A stretch of DNA of 64,000 bases. Origin: Candidatus Regiella insecticola LSR1. Its GTDB lineage: Bacteria; Pseudomonadota; Gammaproteobacteria; Enterobacterales; Enterobacteriaceae. This document shows positions 1-9,490 of this stretch, piece after piece. The notes beneath the pieces were generated by a model. It had not been told where the DNA came from, made no database searches, and worked only from the letters and a program-made list of their open reading frames with translations. Position 1 is the stretch's first letter; the number at the start of each line of letters is the position of its first letter. The translations under genes were made by a program, and so were the position numbers. The DNA lies in the NCBI RefSeq assembly GCF_000143625.1, contig NZ_GL379591.1, positions 103,702-167,701 of the forward strand. The letters run 5' to 3'.

Positions 1-71
1 TCTGTCATGTACCACACTCCTGGGATTCGATTGATTGCCGTCTTGCCGTAACTCGAAATTCATTGGGTATA
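1..71. repeat. R1 palindromic repeat (partial, cut by window edge)
   Basis: Right half of a dispersed palindromic repeat ending in ...CGAAATTCATTGGGTATA. The same sequence closes the repeats at 8577-8697 and 13561-13687 and appears reverse-complemented at 11055-11111 and 16060-16185. It lies directly upstream of tolA, where tolR would be expected further left. It has no coding content. It is probably a non-autonomous mobile or ERIC-like unit. Confidence 0.75.
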
Positions 72-118
72 GACAGCAGATATTTTTTATTGGACTTCTT
101 GCTTTTTGGAAATAAAAC

Positions 119-1068
119 ATGGCGAAGACAACCCAACAAAGTGATAAGTTGAATTTGGCGGTTATTATTTCGGTTATTCTACATATCATTTTAATCGCTT
201 GCTTTATTTGGGGCTATCGTCTGCAACATGCTGATATGGCAGGAACCAATGCAAGTGCTGGGGTTATGGACGCGGTGATGGTTGATACTAGCGCGACAGC
301 ACCGCCTGATCGTCGTCAAAATACGCCATCCACTGATGCCAAGAATAAGAAAAAAACTGAATTACAGGCAGAAGAACTTCAGCAAAAAAAAATTGCGGAG
401 CGTCAACGCCAGCAAGATTTGGAAGACGAGCGCCGACGGACACAGCAAAATGCTGCCAAAATGGCAGAGGAACAAAAAAAAGCTGAAGCCACAGCGGCTC
501 AGGCAAAAGCCGAAGCTGACAAAATGCTAAAGGCGGCGGCCGCTGCGAGAGAAAAGGCCGCTGAGGCAAAGAAAGAAGCTGATAGCGCCGCGAAAAAGCA
601 GGCTGCTGCTAAAAAAATGGAAAATGACACTAAACAAAAAGCGGTCGCTGAGGTGGCTAAAAGAAAATTGGAGACTGATAGCACTAAGGCAGCAGAAGTG
701 GATAACCTGTTGGACGATTTGGCATCGAGCAAAAATACGCCCAATCAAGGGGAAAAAGTGGCAACAAATGAAAGTGGAGTGAAAAAAGTGGCGCTTCTGG
801 GGCTGATATTAACGGCTATTTAGGACAGATCACTGCCGCTATTCAAAGCCGATTTTATGATGCCGATCTTTATAAAGGGCGCACCTGTGATCTGCGCATC
901 AAACTGGCTCCTGAAGGAGGATTAATCAGTGTTGTGGCAGAAGGAGGCGATTCTGCATTGTGTCAAGCGGCGATAGCCGCTGCAAAACAAGCTAAAATAC
1001 CTAAACCACCCAGTGATGATGTTTATCAAGTATTTAAAAATGCGTCGTTAGTCTTTAAGCCACAGTAA
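119..1068 (+). pseudogene. tolA: TolA, Tol-Pal cell-envelope protein, frameshifted
   Basis: TolA couples the inner-membrane TolQR motor to TolB and Pal and helps constrict the outer membrane at division. The ATG at 119 opens a TolA-like N-terminus with one membrane segment (about residues 13-33). A long Ala/Lys/Glu-rich helical domain II follows (residues 75-190). The frame then stops at 823. The C-terminal domain III continues in the -1 frame from about 787 to the TAA at 1066-1068, with the familiar GADINGYLGQI, C-T-x-R-I-K-L-A-P and AKIPKPPS segments. The switch falls at a six-A run (782-787); one extra A would restore a protein of about 316 residues. This is either a true inactivating frameshift or a tract rescued by transcriptional slippage. 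The family assignment is sure; the functional state is not. Confidence 0.9.
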
Positions 1069-1190
1069 ATAATTGAAGTCTTTTTATCTTTTAAAACCTG
1101 TTTGAAAACGTAGTTTTGACGAAAGATAAATGAACACAAGAGATTTGGGGCAGATTCTAATAAGTTTGTCGAATATTCAAGGAAACTAAT

Positions 1191-2492
1191 ATGAAGTTGG
1201 CAAGTCGAGTGATGCTAGGATTTTTAATGTTATGGGCTAATGCATTGTATGCAGGGGTTCGTATTGAAATCACGCAAGGGGTTGACTCGGCTCGCCCTAT
1301 CGCAGTGGTGCCATTTACATGGCAAGGATCAGGTGTTGCGTCTGAAGATAAAGATATTGCTGCCATAGTGGCAGCGGATTTACGCAACAGCGGAAAATTT
1401 AATCCGATTGATAAGACACGTATGCCTGAGCGCCCTTCGAGCGCGGAAGAAATTACCCCTAGCGCCTGGAGTGCATTGGGGATTAATGCAGTGGTGATAG
1501 GGCAGATCCAACCGAGTGTCGAGGGTCATTATCTCATCTCTTATCAGCTAGTGGATACCTCTGGTACGGTGAAAACCGTACTAGCACAAAACCAGTATAA
1601 AATTAAACAACAATGGTTACGTCACGCGTCTCACACCGCCAGTGATGAAATATTCGAAAAATTGACAGGGATCAAAGGTGCTTTTCGTACCCGTATTGCC
1701 TATATTGTACAAATCCACGATAAACAACGTCCCTATGAACTACGTGTAGCCGATTATGATGGCCACAATCAATTTGTTGTTCATCGTTCTGCTGAACCAC
1801 TGATGTCCCCGGCCTGGTCTCCAGATGGTAGTAAAATCGCTTATGTTACCTTTGAAAGTGGGCAATCTGCCCTAGTGGTACAAACATTAGCGAACAGCGG
1901 AATTAGAGAAATCGCTTCATTTCCACGTCACAATGGCGCGCCGGCATTTTCTCCTGATGGTTCTAAATTGGCTTTTGCTTTATCTAAAAGTGGCAGCTTA
2001 AATATCTATCTGATGGATCTGGCTTCTGGTCATATCACGCAGATAACCGATAGTCGGAGTAATAATACTGAACCTAGTTGGTTCCCTGATAGTCAGAATT
2101 TGGCCTACACTTCAGATCAAGGTGGGCGCCCCCAAGTGTATAAAATTAACATTAACCAGCGCGCGCCAGAACGTATTACCTGGCAAGGCGCTCAAAATCA
2201 GGATGTAGAGGTAAGCCATGATGGTAAATTTATGGCGCTAGTGGCGAGTAATAGTGGAAATCAGCATATTGTTAAACAAGATCTCTCAACCGGCGCTGTG
2301 CAAGTACTTACCGATAGTTTTCTTGATGAAACACCCAGTATTTCTCCTAATGGCCTCATGATAATTTATAGTTCGACTAAAAGAGGAGTAGGCTCGGTAT
2401 TACAACTTGTTTCGACGGACGGACGTTTTAAAGCGCATCTTCCGGCAAACGATGGGAAATTTTCATTTCCAGCGTGGTCACCGTATCTATGA
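1191..2492 (+). CDS. tolB: TolB periplasmic beta-propeller protein
   Basis: TolB is the periplasmic partner of Pal and TolA in the Tol-Pal envelope machine. The 433 residues match the usual length of about 430. A signal peptide (MKLASRVML... cleaved near ALYA-GV, about residue 22) precedes the N-terminal alpha/beta domain. A six-bladed propeller with repeated SPDGSK-I/L-A and SPAWSPDG-type motifs runs from about residue 190 to the end. The gene lies between the broken tolA and intact pal in the standard order. The frame is intact. The stop is followed after 2 bp by an inserted repeat that lengthens the tolB-pal gap. Confidence 0.95.
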   Translation: MKLASRVMLGFLMLWANALYAGVRIEITQGVDSARPIAVVPFTWQGSGVASEDKDIAAIVAADLRNSGKFNPIDKTRMPERPSSAEEITPSAWSALGINAVVIGQIQPSVEGHYLISYQLVDTSGTVKTVLAQNQYKIKQQWLRHASHTASDEIFEKLTGIKGAFRTRIAYIVQIHDKQRPYELRVADYDGHNQFVVHRSAEPLMSPAWSPDGSKIAYVTFESGQSALVVQTLANSGIREIASFPRHNGAPAFSPDGSKLAFALSKSGSLNIYLMDLASGHITQITDSRSNNTEPSWFPDSQNLAYTSDQGGRPQVYKININQRAPERITWQGAQNQDVEVSHDGKFMALVASNSGNQHIVKQDLSTGAVQVLTDSFLDETPSISPNGLMIIYSSTKRGVGSVLQLVSTDGRFKAHLPANDGKFSFPAWSPYL

Positions 2493-2494
2493 GG

Positions 2495-2615
2495 TATACA
2501 CCCTTCGCCTTTGAAGCCACCTGTTGGCTGCGGGTGTTTGACTGAATTACGTAGTCGTCTACGCTCATTGGTCTCACGCCCTTGCCGTTTGGTGGCAACT
2601 TGAAAGGCTGTGGGT
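2495..2615. repeat. R1-type palindromic repeat between tolB and pal (diverged)
   Basis: Starts TATACACCCTTCGCC 2 bp after the tolB stop and ends near GGCTGTGGGTGTA. It resembles the R1 units at 13561 and 16060 but is diverged in its centre. The unit also contains TACGTAGTCGTCTACGCTC, similar to the middle of the 16060-16185 copy. It separates pal from tolB, which are normally close, and could affect their co-transcription. Confidence 0.65.
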
Positions 2616-2662
2616 GTAAGACAAGTAATTATCTAAAAATTAATAATCTAAGGGTGAAAGAG

Positions 2663-3175
2663 ATGCAACTGAATAAAGCACTAAAAGGGTTAATGTTAGT
2701 TTTACCTATTCTTGTTGTAACCGCTTGTAGTTCTAATAAACGCGGTACCACCGACCAATCAGCTATTGATCCCAATGCCGCCACACTGGGTATGGATCGT
2801 GAAAATCTCAGCGGCGGCTCCTCCAGAGAAGATCAAATGCAAAGGTTACAACGACAAAATATAATCTATTTTGGTTATGATAAATACGATATTAGCGCTG
2901 AATCTACGTCAATATTGAATGAACATGCAGCGTTTTTGCGTGCGGATCCCGCTATCAAAATTGTGATTGAAGGCTATGCTGATGAGCGTGGAACGCCAGA
3001 ATATAACATCGCTTTAGGTGAGCGTCGTGCCAATGCCGTTAGCATGTATTTGCGGGGACAAGGGGTTTCAAACCAGCAAATTTCTATCGTTTCCTACGGA
3101 AAGCTAAAACCGGTGGATCTGGGTCATGATGAAAATGCTTATGCAAAAAATCGCCGTGCGGTTTTGGTTTATTAA
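2663..3175 (+). CDS. pal: Pal, peptidoglycan-associated lipoprotein
   Basis: Outer-membrane lipoprotein that binds peptidoglycan and, through TolB/TolA, tethers the outer membrane. The chosen ATG at 2663 gives 170 residues (family about 173) and a proper lipoprotein signal, [22 protein letters not shown], ending in a lipobox with Cys22. A longer frame open from 2582 runs into the inserted repeat and is not a likely start. The C-terminal OmpA-like domain (about residues 60-170) has the [13 protein letters not shown] and GERRANAV motifs that bind diaminopimelate. The gene is intact. Confidence 0.96.
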   Translation: MQLNKALKGLMLVLPILVVTACSSNKRGTTDQSAIDPNAATLGMDRENLSGGSSREDQMQRLQRQNIIYFGYDKYDISAESTSILNEHAAFLRADPAIKIVIEGYADERGTPEYNIALGERRANAVSMYLRGQGVSNQQISIVSYGKLKPVDLGHDENAYAKNRRAVLVY

Positions 3176-3184
3176 GAGTGTGGT

Positions 3185-3971
3185 ATGAATCTTGACTTCA
3201 AATGTTATTTGCTAAGTTTGTTGTTGTGTACTGTAGCGGCTACTTGGGTCGCTAGGGCTCAAGCGCCAATCAACAATGCTAGTACTGTAGAAGAGCGACT
3301 CGCTCAATTGGAGCGTATTTCTGATGTCCACAGTCAATTATTAACCCAACTCCAACAACAGTTATCTGAATCGTTGCTTGATATTGATAATTTACGTGGG
3401 CAAATACAAAAAAACCAGTATCAACTTAACCAACTCAATGGGTCGCCAAAACAGCCTGATCAGTCTCATCAACAACACGAACCGGCAAGACTCAGCGTTG
3501 AGGCAGCGCCTGCCACACAAAATACGGAAATCATTAACACCCCAGATGCTAGTGTTATTGAACCCATGGCAAATACCGCCGACGATACTATTGGTAACAA
3601 CAGTGAAAAAGGTGACTATGATGCGGCTTTCGCTTTAGTGCTAAAAAAGCAAGATGATCAAGCGATTATTGCTTTTAACACGTTTTTAACCGCCTATCCA
3701 AAATCACGTTATCAAGCCAATGCTAATTATTGGTTAGGACAGCTTTATTACAATAAAGGCCAAAAAGATGAGGCGATGCATCATTATGCGCGGGTCGTTA
3801 AAGTGATGCAAAATCTGAAAAAGCCCTAAGGCACTATTTAACGTTGGAAAAATTCTGGAAGAAAAAAAGGATAATGATAAAGCAAAGGGGGTTTATAAAA
3901 AAATCATAGCAGAATATGCCAATAGTACTGCTGCAGAGCAGGCAGGTGAACGGCTTCGTGTTTTAAAATAA
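3185..3971 (+). pseudogene. cpoB: CpoB/YbgF, Tol-Pal associated TPR protein, frameshifted
   Basis: CpoB is a periplasmic TPR protein that coordinates PBP1B and Tol during constriction. A signal peptide (to about ARA-QA, residue 25), an N-terminal coiled coil (about 33-80) and the start of the C-terminal TPR domain are in the frame from 3185, which stops at 3829. The rest of the TPR domain is recognisable in other frames: DAKSEKAL around 3810-3835, then NVGKILEEKKDND to the TAA at 3969-3971. At least two frame changes lie between about 3800 and 3845, so simple slippage cannot easily restore it. It starts 9 bp after the pal stop. Confidence 0.85.
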
Positions 3972-3990
3972 AATTGAAAATAAAGAAAAA

Positions 3991-4013
3991 TGGGGTAGTT
4001 AACACTAGCCCCA
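3991..4013 (+). terminator. Possible hairpin after the tol-pal genes
   Basis: TGGGGTAGT and ACTAGCCCCA pair with one bulged G around a short loop, 20 bp after the remnant of cpoB. There is no run of T after the stem, so it is a weak candidate terminator. Confidence 0.3.
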
Positions 4014-4124
4014 TATTAGCTTGCAAAAATCGGTATCAAATGTGCCACCCCTCTGCTGCAAAGTCTCATGTCTCTTTGGGCTAAGTGTTTTATCCCGCGG
4101 GGGAAGACACACCAGGAAGCTAGC

Positions 4125-5447
4125 CTAAATTTCATCCCTTAGCTGCTTTGTCTGTATCGGTATCGTGCTTTCAAATAGCCGCTCGATAGGCATTTTTTCA
4201 ATCATAGCCTTGACTATTGCTCGCTTGTTTGGATCTTGATTCTGCCCATAACCCATCAAATAACACTCAAAAGCGGTACGGCCAACGCGTGGGATGGTAC
4301 CATCATCAAAATCGTCACAAATAGCAAGGTGCTCCGGATTCATATTTTCTATCAGGGGCAAAATTGATTGGTCAAGATGATGTTTGATAGCAAAATGAAG
4401 CGCTGTACCTCCCTCGTGCTTTGCAAAAAATTGTTTCTTATCTGCTTGGCTAATCAAAAAATCAATGACGGGTTGTAATGTACGGCCTCTTTTTTTATAC
4501 CATTCTGGCACAGATGCTTCAGAATTCAGAGCGCTAAGAAGGGGAGTGATATACTGGTTATCAGGGCCTAGTATTGACGACTTAGCTAATTCGGCGGGAG
4601 TAAAATTTTTGAACAGTGAGATATGAGACTCTGAATCGAGCTTTACGCCTGGGATAGGGTAAAGCCACTCGCTCAGGCATTTTGTGGCAACTGTCGTCGT
4701 TTCCCCAATTTTTCCTGTCCCTATCCATGGCAGTAATGTGTCTGTCAGAAAGGCTTTGTATTCTGGAGGGAGCATACTCGGTGGTGCCATCAACGGCAAC
4801 TTATTCCCCAATACTACTTTTGTTCTGTTTTCAAGCTTATCGGGTATAACCTGTGGCAAATTCAAGGATGGATTTTGAAGCCAGAGCATCATACTCCCCG
4901 ATGCCATATCAATCAAATAGTCAGATTCAATATTATTCAGTTCAGTTAAAACATCGCGTATGTCAGCATCGCTCATAAATTCGGGACTGTTATCCCCATC
5001 ATTGCTGGATGAAAACTTGAAGCCTAATGCCACCAATTTGGTTATTAAGCGATAACCTTCATCATCCTTTTGACCACTTTTCGCATATTCCTTTCCTTGT
5101 ACTAATATATCTTTGCATAGTTGCTGTAATCTATGCGAAACAGCCGCTTTCCTTTTACCTTTTAATTCTTTCTGTTCTGATTCTGACATTTCGTCAGAAA
5201 TTGCATACAATTTATCTTCATCCTCCTGTGGTTCTAGTTTGAAAAGATGAGATGTAGGCATCCTTCGGTTAGATACAATAAATTTTTCTTCAAAAGCAGA
5301 TTCCTCTTCAGGTGAAAAACAACCTTTGGTAGATAATAGAACTGCTACTAATTTCACCTGCAGGCGAGCAAATTCTGTTCCTTGAGGAGATAACTTATTG
5401 TCATCAATTAGTTTTTTTTCACTTTGATTTAAACTCTTTGACGACAT
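4125..5447 (-). CDS. Ankyrin-repeat-like candidate effector, 440 aa or longer
   Basis: I do not recognise a named family. From the ATG at 5445-5447 it encodes 440 residues that are mostly helical and charged, without signal peptide or membrane segment. An ankyrin-type unit (GGTALHFAIKHHLDQSILPLI) lies near residues 353-373, after a Lys/Gln-rich helical region. The frame is open upstream of this ATG for 26 codons, back to an ATT at 5523-5525 that sits 5 bp after AGGGG. The added peptide is Ser/Thr-rich, as at the N-termini of many secreted effectors. The ATG itself has no visible ribosome site. The gene stands alone between the tol genes and a mobile repeat. A role as a host-directed effector is an inference from architecture only. 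Confidence 0.6.
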   Translation of the reverse strand: MSSKSLNQSEKKLIDDNKLSPQGTEFARLQVKLVAVLLSTKGCFSPEEESAFEEKFIVSNRRMPTSHLFKLEPQEDEDKLYAISDEMSESEQKELKGKRKAAVSHRLQQLCKDILVQGKEYAKSGQKDDEGYRLITKLVALGFKFSSSNDGDNSPEFMSDADIRDVLTELNNIESDYLIDMASGSMMLWLQNPSLNLPQVIPDKLENRTKVVLGNKLPLMAPPSMLPPEYKAFLTDTLLPWIGTGKIGETTTVATKCLSEWLYPIPGVKLDSESHISLFKNFTPAELAKSSILGPDNQYITPLLSALNSEASVPEWYKKRGRTLQPVIDFLISQADKKQFFAKHEGGTALHFAIKHHLDQSILPLIENMNPEHLAICDDFDDGTIPRVGRTAFECYLMGYGQNQDPNKRAIVKAMIEKMPIERLFESTIPIQTKQLRDEI

Positions 5448-5685
5448 GCAGACTGAGTCAGCTGTACTAGTACTAGATGTAGGAGCACTGCTGCAATAAT
5501 TATCACTAGGATGAATATCAAAAATAAAACCCCTGAAGATCTAATAAAAAATTAAATTATAACACAATTATTTATATTAAAGCAAAATAAAAATTAGGCG
5601 CTATGTACTTTGCTTTCATCGAAAGATCCTCAGAAGCCGTCTTAAAATAATTTCATCGTGTTTGGTAAGCGTAAACGTGCTGTTT

Positions 5686-5804
5686 TATAGCCGAATCAGT
5701 TTAATTTGATTCAAGGCGGAGGAGTGCAGACAGTACAAGCAGACAGTACAAATAGTACGGCAAGCGACGACGACACAGAATCAAATTAAACTGGTTTGGC
5801 TATA
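5686..5804. repeat. R2 palindromic repeat (MITE-like), copy 1
   Basis: A 119-bp unit with inverted ends TATAGCCGAATCAGTTTAAT and ATTAAACTGGTTTGGCTATA. Copies occur at 11687-11793 and, reversed, at 36210-36314. The centre holds the duplicated motif GACAGTACAA next to TAGTACGGCAAGCGACGACG. The rest of 5448-5961 shows no convincing gene. Confidence 0.8.
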
Positions 5805-5961
5805 CAATAAACGCTACGAAAGCGGGTGTTGCCAGCCAATCACCAGCAAGGTACTTTGAAAATTCCTTAGCGCCCATTGTCTTTCTATCAACGGCTATTA
5901 TCGCAATCAAAAATTTCATATACTGTTAGTCTTAACCGCTATTAACTAAGGAAATTTCTGT

Positions 5962-6507
5962 ATGACCGGGGAAGGGCATCTCACTTTTTCTGTTGCCTGT
6001 GTTATTTTTGCTCAAAAAGCTGGTTTGACACCTGAGCTTGCACAGGGCGATTGGTGGCATATGATCCCGGCTGCGTTGCTAGCGTCTTTATTGCCTGATA
6101 TTGACCACCCGAAATCAATTCTTGGGCGGCGATTGAAATGGATCTCGTTACCCATGGCGAAAACGTTTGGCCATCGAGGATTTACTCATAGTTTGCTGGC
6201 TGTTATTGGCGGCGTATTTTTGTTTAACTCGACGCTCTTTTCGCATTGTTTTTTCCCTCCAGACGTCTTACATGCCTTGCTGATTGGTTATTCCAGCCAC
6301 CTATTGGCAGATATGTTAACCCCTGCCGGTATCCCTTTATTGTGGCCCTGTCGTTGGCGATTTAAGCTACCATTTCTTAACACTAAAAAAAATAATCAAT
6401 CTGAACGGGTTTTTTGTATGCTATTTTTCGGTTGTGCGCTTTGTTGGCAATCCGATTTCTCTATTTCATTACTGGTTTACTTCGAGCAACTTACGAATTT
6501 CAAGTGA
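5962..6507 (+). CDS. ydjM: YdjM-like inner-membrane metal-dependent hydrolase (DUF457)
   Basis: Resembles E. coli YdjM, a LexA-controlled membrane protein of the YbcI/DUF457 family with a predicted metal-binding site. The 181 residues contain the family signature: GHLTFSVAC at the N-terminus, LLPDIDHPKSILGRRLKWIS around residues 49-68, HRGFTHS near 77-83, and SHLLADMLTPAGIPLLWPCRWRF around 118-140. Conserved His and Asp residues are all present and several hydrophobic segments are predicted. The C-terminus is somewhat shorter than the usual ~196. I see no clear LexA box upstream. A start with AAGGAAATTTCTGT before the ATG is acceptable. Confidence 0.88.
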   Translation: MTGEGHLTFSVACVIFAQKAGLTPELAQGDWWHMIPAALLASLLPDIDHPKSILGRRLKWISLPMAKTFGHRGFTHSLLAVIGGVFLFNSTLFSHCFFPPDVLHALLIGYSSHLLADMLTPAGIPLLWPCRWRFKLPFLNTKKNNQSERVFCMLFFGCALCWQSDFSISLLVYFEQLTNFK

Positions 6508-6710
6508 AGGTATTTTATTTATTATAAAAATCAACTGATTAAAAAAAAAGTCACAATCGATCAAAATTAGGTCAAAATCCAAAATCCCGAGAGGGTTGTT
6601 TCATTTATTAACGGCTTAATCGATAGCTCAAAAGATTATAACTTGTATCAGATTTCGTCCCACTCACTCCCTCTGCTATTGCATATACTCATTCAACTTG
6701 AAGGTCTGGA

Positions 6711-7330
6711 TTAGATGGTTTGGAAATTATCGTTAATTCTGCCCCTGAGAAAGGGAGCAATTTTTGCCAATGTACTATCAAAAAATTCGGCTATAGCCCC
6801 ACGAAACTCTTTGGCTGAAGAGAAAAATCGGTTGTTTCTGACACGCTCGTTCATGACCTTCCATAATCGCTCGATGGGATTAAGATTAGGGCTATAAGGG
6901 GGTAAATAATGGAGTACGATAGCCTTCTCTAATGCGGCGTCTTTGACTCGCTGACTGCAATGATAGCCAGAATTATCTAAAATAATGTGTATCTTTTGTG
7001 CATCAGGATAAGCAGTTTTGAGCTGCTCAAAAAAAGCGACGGGGGTTTCTGAATTCACCTGCTCAGGACGGGCACTGACCACCTTCATGGTGCTCAATTC
7101 AATGGCACCCATGACATTAACCCGTGTTTTTGCCCCTGTTTTGACCAGCGGCTTATCTTTGCCTTTCCTTATCCAACCGCAGACCACTTTGGTGGCCATC
7201 GTTGGATGGGCTGAATCCATAAAAACAATCGGTTCATTCTTAAGAGCACTTTCTAGCAAAGTGAAATAAGACGCGATAAACGCTTCTTGCTGAGCAACAT
7301 CCACTTTAACCGGCGTCGCTTTGGGCTGCT
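6711..7330 (-). pseudogene. IS630-family transposase, C-terminal relic (second IS630 type)
   Basis: A 197-residue C-terminal half of an IS630/DDE_3 transposase. The DDE elements are visible: VFMDSAHP, HIILDNSGYHCS and the NLNPIERLWKVM block with its catalytic Glu. The frame stays open upstream to about 7330, where the end of a different IS630 element (7331-8233) begins, so the N-terminal half has been lost. The sequence differs clearly from the other IS630 type in this window. It is not functional. Confidence 0.85.
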
Positions 7331-8233
7331 TATGGCTTATGCGGTATAAATTGATTTAAAATAAAGGGTCAGAAAAAAGGGTCAGAAAACAAGGTATCGA
7401 TATCACATAGTCGCTTTCTGCGAAGGGCTTTAGCTTGAGCCCATTTGTGCTCAATGGGATTCATGTCAGGAGAATACGTGGGGAGATATTCGAGAATAAA
7501 GCCAGCTTTCTGTATAGCAGTCTGGATGTCTTGGCGTTTATGGAAGCGCACATTATCCATCACAAGGACTGCCCCTGGAGGGGATTTTGGCAGTAAATCT
7601 TGGGTGACCCAGGCATAAAAAATATCGCTGTTGATATGGCAGTCGAAGGTACAAACCGTAGTTAATTTTCCGTTAAGCTGTGCACCAATGACATTAGTAC
7701 GTGCTTTGGCATGGCAATCGTGTTGGCCGTAACAGCGCTTCCCTTTCACTGAATAACCATAAAGACGCGGCATATCATGAGCAAAACCGCTTTCATCCAC
7801 GTTAGCCCTGGAGCTTAGTCTGAAAATCTTTTCGAGCTTGGACGTCGGCTTTGGGGGGATAAAATGTTTTTTTTATAGCTAAAACCCGCCCGCTTTAAGG
7901 CATCACAGATACCCCTGGCACTCACACCCATCCGTGGCGCCCGCTCGTGCTGAGACGCGTCAGGGTAGGTTTCCACATCCAGAATCAACGCCGCTCTGTT
8001 TATTTTGGTAGCGGGTTTATTACGCGTCAAACAAGGCTCCAGGCGTTTCGCCCATCGCATCAAACTGGCACTTCCTACACCAAAACGGTCGGCGGTTTCA
8101 GCATAAGTGAGGGCTTCTTTCTTTTTGAAAGCCAATACATGTTGACGAAATTTTAAGGGATAAGTCATTTTGGTATTTATAGGTCAATAAATCATTTCGA
8201 TATTGTACGTCAATTTATAACACCTAAGCCATA
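7331..8233 (-). mobile_element. IS630-family element, type A, copy 1 (full length)
   Basis: A 903-bp element with imperfect inverted ends, TATGGCTTATGCGGTATAAATTGA at 7331 and its counterpart TATGGCTTAGGTGTTATAAATTGA read from 8233. It is bounded by TA on both sides, as expected for IS630 insertion into TA. It separates an older IS630 relic on its left from an orgA fragment on its right. Truncated copies of the same element lie at 24993-25686 and 29413-30211, and a 34-bp piece at 22905-22938. Confidence 0.88.
7369..8168 (-). pseudogene. IS630-family transposase of copy 1, in separate frames
   Basis: The 5' frame (7815-8168) gives an HTH part (QHVLAFKKKEALTYAETADRFGV), and the 3' frame (7369-7800) gives the DDE catalytic part starting DESGFAHDMPRLYGYS. 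The latter has VLVMDNVRFHKRQD and the DMNPIEHKWAQ block. The N-terminal frame meets a run of eight A (7869-7876 region, on the coding strand TATAAAAAAAAC) where a shift would enter a frame reading FYPPKADVQARKDFQTK. A second shift is then needed to enter the DDE frame. One shift may be programmed; two suggest an inactive lineage, yet the same breaks are shared by the other copies. Confidence 0.75.
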
Positions 8234-8576
8234 GTTGCCGCAAATCAGTTTTCTTATTGCTTGTCAGCGGCATCGCGCTATTTTATCCCGTCAAGGGGTA
8301 TTGCAACGTTTTCCGGCGTGGATACAACAATTTGCCAAACTTAATCTGGTGGCTGCGTTACCTTGTCAGATCAATCAGCACGTTAATTTTATCCAACTGC
8401 TGGCAGATGGAGCCCGCGAAATGGGGCTTTGGCATGATCAGCTCCCACGATCACTAAGGCAACGCATTCCGTTGTTATTTCCACCTGACATCGACAGCAT
8501 GGTGCAGAAGGGTAAAAGCATTGACTCAAATGCGCTGCTGATTACTTTAGCGATGCAGCATGTTAAAAAATATCCT
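8234..8576 (+). pseudogene. orgA: OrgA-like type III secretion protein (SctK family), fragment
   Basis: The open frame from the IS630 boundary at 8234 reads LPQISFLIACQRHRAILSRQG, then LPRSLRQRIPLLFPPDID and LLITLAMQHVKKYP. This pattern matches the C-terminal half of OrgA of SPI-1-type secretion systems (there: LPQVAYLLGC, ARQGALL, FPLLFPP, LALQYAQKYP, from memory). OrgA/SctK is a cytosolic sorting-platform component. The N-terminal half is absent, since the IS630 copy 1 end sits at the break. The C-terminus runs into an R1 repeat at 8577, which supplies the final stop at 8678. No other secretion gene is adjacent, so this is an isolated relic. Confidence 0.7.
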
Positions 8577-8697
8577 TATCCCCTTCGCCTTTCAAGTGAC
8601 GGCGGCATTGGCAGCGATCACTCATCCTCTGTCATGTACCACACTCCTGGGATTCGATTGATTGCCGCCTTGCCGTAACTCGAAATTCATTGGGGAT
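8577..8697. repeat. R1 palindromic repeat copy
   Basis: Begins ATCCCCTTCGCCTTTCAAG and ends TTCATTGGGGAT, the two halves being complementary at the tips. The right half equals positions 1-71 except for one or two bases. It lies between the orgA relic and the end of ybgI. Confidence 0.8.
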
Positions 8698-8715
8698 ATG
8701 CGCTTGAAGATCCTT

Positions 8716-9462
8716 TTATGCCGGATTAGGCAGGTCAATAAAAGTAACATCACATTGATGATGCTCGGCAAGCCATTCTCCTAATGCTTTAATACCATAA
8801 CGTTCGGTTGCATGGTGCCCTGCTGCATAGAAATTCAGCCCCATTTCCCTGGCAATATGGGTGGTCTGTTCAGAAATTTCGCCGCTAATAAAAGCATCGA
8901 CGCCAAATTCAGCGGCCTGTTGAATATAGCCTTGTCCTCCGCCGGTGCACCAAGCGAGTTTTTTTATCTTAACAACGCTAGGATCACCACAATGTATCAC
9001 CTCTCGCCCGAGCAATTTTTCTAGACGTTTGCGAAAAACAACCGTATCAACTGATTTTTCAAATTCGCCATAGGGTAATAACGGTTCAATGTTTCCCAAT
9101 ACATTAATCCCAAGCAACCCCGCCAATTGTGCGTTATTGCCGAGGGTGGGATGAGCATCAAGCGGTAAATGGTAAGCATAAAGATTCATATTGTGCGTTA
9201 GTAATGTGTTTAAGCGTTTACGCTTCATACCCCGTATCACTACTGGCTCATTTTTCCAAAAATAACCATGATGAACTAAGATGGTATCAGCCCCCTTTGC
9301 TATGGCCTGATCAAGTAATGCTTGACTTGCAGTAACACCAGTAACAATACGTTCAACTTTTGACTGGCCTTCCACTTGTAAACCATTAGGAGCATAATCT
9401 TGAAAATTTTGAATATTGAGCAGATTATTAATAATTTTTTCCAGTTCAGTGTTCTTCATCGA
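8716..9462 (-). CDS. ybgI: YbgI, NIF3-family metal-binding protein
   Basis: NIF3/YbgI (GTP cyclohydrolase 1 type 2 homologue family) forms toroidal hexamers with a dinuclear metal site; its physiological role is unsettled. The start at 9460-9462 (MKNTELEKIINNLLN) matches E. coli YbgI and gives 248 residues; a longer frame from 9480 adds six unsupported residues. Motifs include NGLQVEG near residue 28, metal ligands in LVHHGYFWKNEP (about 61-72), HLPLDAHP near 97-104, and C-terminal AAGHHATERYG with the last His/Glu ligands. The frame is intact. Confidence 0.95.
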   Translation of the reverse strand, partial: SMKNTELEKIINNLLNIQNFQDYAPNGLQVEGQSKVERIVTGVTASQALLDQAIAKGADTILVHHGYFWKNEPVVIRGMKRKRLNTLLTHNMNLYAYHLPLDAHPTLGNNAQLAGLLGINVLGNIEPLLPYGEFEKSVDTVVFRKRLEKLLGREVIHCGDPSVVKIKKLAWCTGGGQGYIQQAAEFGVDAFISGEISEQTTHIAREMGLNFYAAGHHATERYGIKALGEWLAEHHQCDVTFIDLPNPA

Positions 9463-9490
9463 GATAACCCTTTTTGACAAAAGACTTCAA

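Noticed and set aside
5930-5961. LexA box upstream of ydjM
   Set aside because: ydjM is SOS-controlled in E. coli, but no CTGT-N8-ACAG pattern is visible here.
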